DNA of 64,000 nucleotides from Tubulanus polymorphus (lineage: Eukaryota; Nemertea; Palaeonemertea; Tubulaniformes; Tubulanidae): NCBI RefSeq assembly GCF_964204645.1, contig NC_134025.1, forward strand, positions 21,732,001 to 21,796,000, in the 5' to 3' direction. Below the pieces are notes generated by a model. It was given only the letters and a program-made list of their open reading frames with translations. It was not told where the DNA came from and did no database searches. Numbering within the stretch: position 1 is the stretch's first letter; each line of letters starts with the position of its first letter. Of the stretch, positions 62,737 to 64,000 are shown one piece after another. A program made the translations under genes and the position numbers.

Positions 62737-62742
62737 TAAAAC
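62737..62742. repeat. right target-site duplication TAAAAC
   Basis: TAAAAC directly after the last base of the right inverted repeat (GCCACCATA), identical to 53,900-53,905. Confidence 0.85.
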
Positions 62743-62757
62743 AGCATAAAATGCTGA

Positions 62758-62952
62758 TATAAAGAATGGGGTCCGAGAGCAATTCGAAGGTTTATTGTCC
62801 TGCTGGCCTAGATGGCGGGCAGGGGTCTATTCCTACCTCGACTCAAAAACACAGAGAAGAATATAAAGAGTGGGGTCTGAGAGCAATTCGAAGGTTTAGT
62901 GTCCTGCTGGCTTAGCGGGCTGGCAGGGGTCTATTCCTACCTCAACTCAAAA
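62758..62952 (+). repeat. diverged tandem duplication, about 105 bp x 2
   Basis: AAAGAATGGGGTCCGAGAGCAATTCGAAGG...CAGGGGTCTATTCCTACCTCGACTC is followed by a second copy from about 62,865 with a few changes (AAAGAGTGGGGTCTGAGAGC). It lies immediately outside the transposon. Confidence 0.85.
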
Positions 62953-63847
62953 TGATTCTGTGTGCTAAAACAAAAAAGAGTGAAAAAGAAAAACGGAAAA
63001 ATGGCAAATGGCAAATGGTAAATGATGAAATATGGCTGGAGTTTTATTCGTTCCACTGGGTTCAAGTGTAACTTAAAAAGACAATGGAAGAGCCTTGATT
63101 GGTAAATGTTATGAATAGAATTCCATAAAACAACTTGCTCGTGTAAAGCCTCTAGCAGTAGTAATAGTAGAGAGTACAGAAATGTCTAATCTGACTATCA
63201 ACTGTCATTGGTCCACGATGGTTTCATAATGAGAATGAAGACATGTTGAATTCGTGAAGCAACGTGAATAGCCTTGTTAGTTTTTGATCTATCCGAATCG
63301 GCCATCATTCTTGTCCTTGGTTTGTGTTTTGCCCTCCTCACACGATCGTGAGTAGCGGTTTGGTATGGTTCTGGTGAACCCTCCATACCATCCTCCCTTG
63401 AAAAAATGTTAGTTTAATTTCTTAGGTTTGGTTTGATGATTTAGAGATAAACACCTAGAAACTCACTCCATTCGATAAATGAAATCTATTTACAGCAACA
63501 TGCTGTAAACCTTAAATTGATATGAACAATCCGCAACATAATGCCGGTGGATTATGGTCACATAATTGTTAATTGGACGGCTTAAGAAAAATAGAAAGGG
63601 ATAATTTGAATAAATTCCTCAATTGATAAAGGAATCATCTATAAAAATGAGGCGCTGTGATTTTCAACATTATGATTGGTTTGTCAACTTGGTATTTGAT
63701 CATTTGAGTCTTGTGAATGATGCAATCGATTAAGTATTTCTATTTGTTAATTCAATTGATATGATTGTGAAAAATGGCAAATCCTTTTTGAGGTATTGTA
63801 CAGATGAGTGACACTATAGGGAGAGACGAAAGAGTTGAGGAGGCTTG
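62953..63847. other. no supported gene
   Basis: AT-rich sequence with short chance frames only. Confidence 0.5.
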
Positions 63848-64000
63848 ATGGGAGGGCATTAAGGGAGGGCTTGGTGGGTGGGCATTGTGGGAGGGATGGG
63901 GTCAGGGCGGGAGGGAGGGCGGGAGGGATGGTTCTTGGAGGGCGGGAAGGAAGGGGTCTGGGAGGGCGGGAGGGAAGGGGTCTGGGAGGGCGGGAGGGAA
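63848..64000 (+). repeat. G-rich minisatellite (GGGAGGG type), copy 2, cut by window end
   Basis: GGGAGGGCGGGAGGGA and AGGGGTCTGGGAGGGC units, G-rich on the plus strand, continuing past the end of the window. It shares the GGTCTGGGAGGG word with the array at 47,944-48,190. Confidence 0.9.

Noticed and set aside
61675-62762. 338- and 351-codon frames in the right terminal repeat
   Set aside because: Same artefact of the 144-bp array. The residues repeat with a 48-residue period and overlap on both strands.
1-64000. CRISPR array, phage or bacterial defence locus
   Set aside because: No regular short repeat-spacer pattern, and the genes are intron-bearing eukaryotic genes. The tandem arrays lack unique spacers.

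Overview
This window is intron-rich, AT-rich animal nuclear DNA, most likely from a marine invertebrate. Evidence: GT..AG introns throughout, an animal-type CMTR1 with 22 visible coding exons, an MCFD2-type secretory gene, and very many short inverted-repeat elements (MITEs) and minisatellites. There is no bacterial or organellar gene layout. I cannot fix the phylum from the sequence alone.

Layout. 1-0.5 kb: the 3' end of an unrecognised plus-strand gene. 0.5-25 kb: a gene-poor stretch with foldback elements, a diverged tandem duplication, a 160-bp polypyrimidine tract, one probable two-exon gene start on the minus strand (6.5-7.0 kb) and one isolated exon candidate (22.8 kb). 25.9-28.4 kb: MCFD2, plus strand, 4 coding exons. 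29.3-42.0 kb: CMTR1, the mRNA cap-1 2'-O-methyltransferase, minus strand, tail-to-tail with MCFD2 and complete except for its first exon; its introns carry a piggyBac-like MITE, a SINE and a 155-bp tandem repeat. 42-51 kb: a perfect 26-bp inverted repeat, an orphan exon, a 60-bp tandem array, a G-rich minisatellite and a LINE remnant. 51.4-53.5 kb: a hierarchical satellite (about 40, 160 and 915 bp).

53,906-62,736 is the most interesting object: an 8.83-kb DNA transposon flanked by a 6-bp target duplication (TAAAAC). Its long terminal inverted repeats are built from a 144-bp tandem repeat full of GGCGCC/GGCGCGCC palindromes. Inside are two convergent genes: a plus-strand integrase-fold (DDE) transposase split into nine exons, and a minus-strand SAM-HECT ubiquitin-ligase-like protein of 685 residues. 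The transposase carries a premature TGA and is probably dead; the HECT gene is fully open and keeps its catalytic cysteine. A 174-bp TA-flanked MITE is nested inside. To my knowledge a ubiquitin ligase packaged with an integrase-type transposase between satellite-like termini is not a textbook arrangement.

The two house-keeping genes act in unrelated pathways: nuclear mRNA capping (CMTR1) and ER-to-Golgi cargo export (MCFD2). Many long open frames, including all those of 90-350 codons in the 144-bp and 160-bp arrays, are repeat artefacts and are not annotated as genes.
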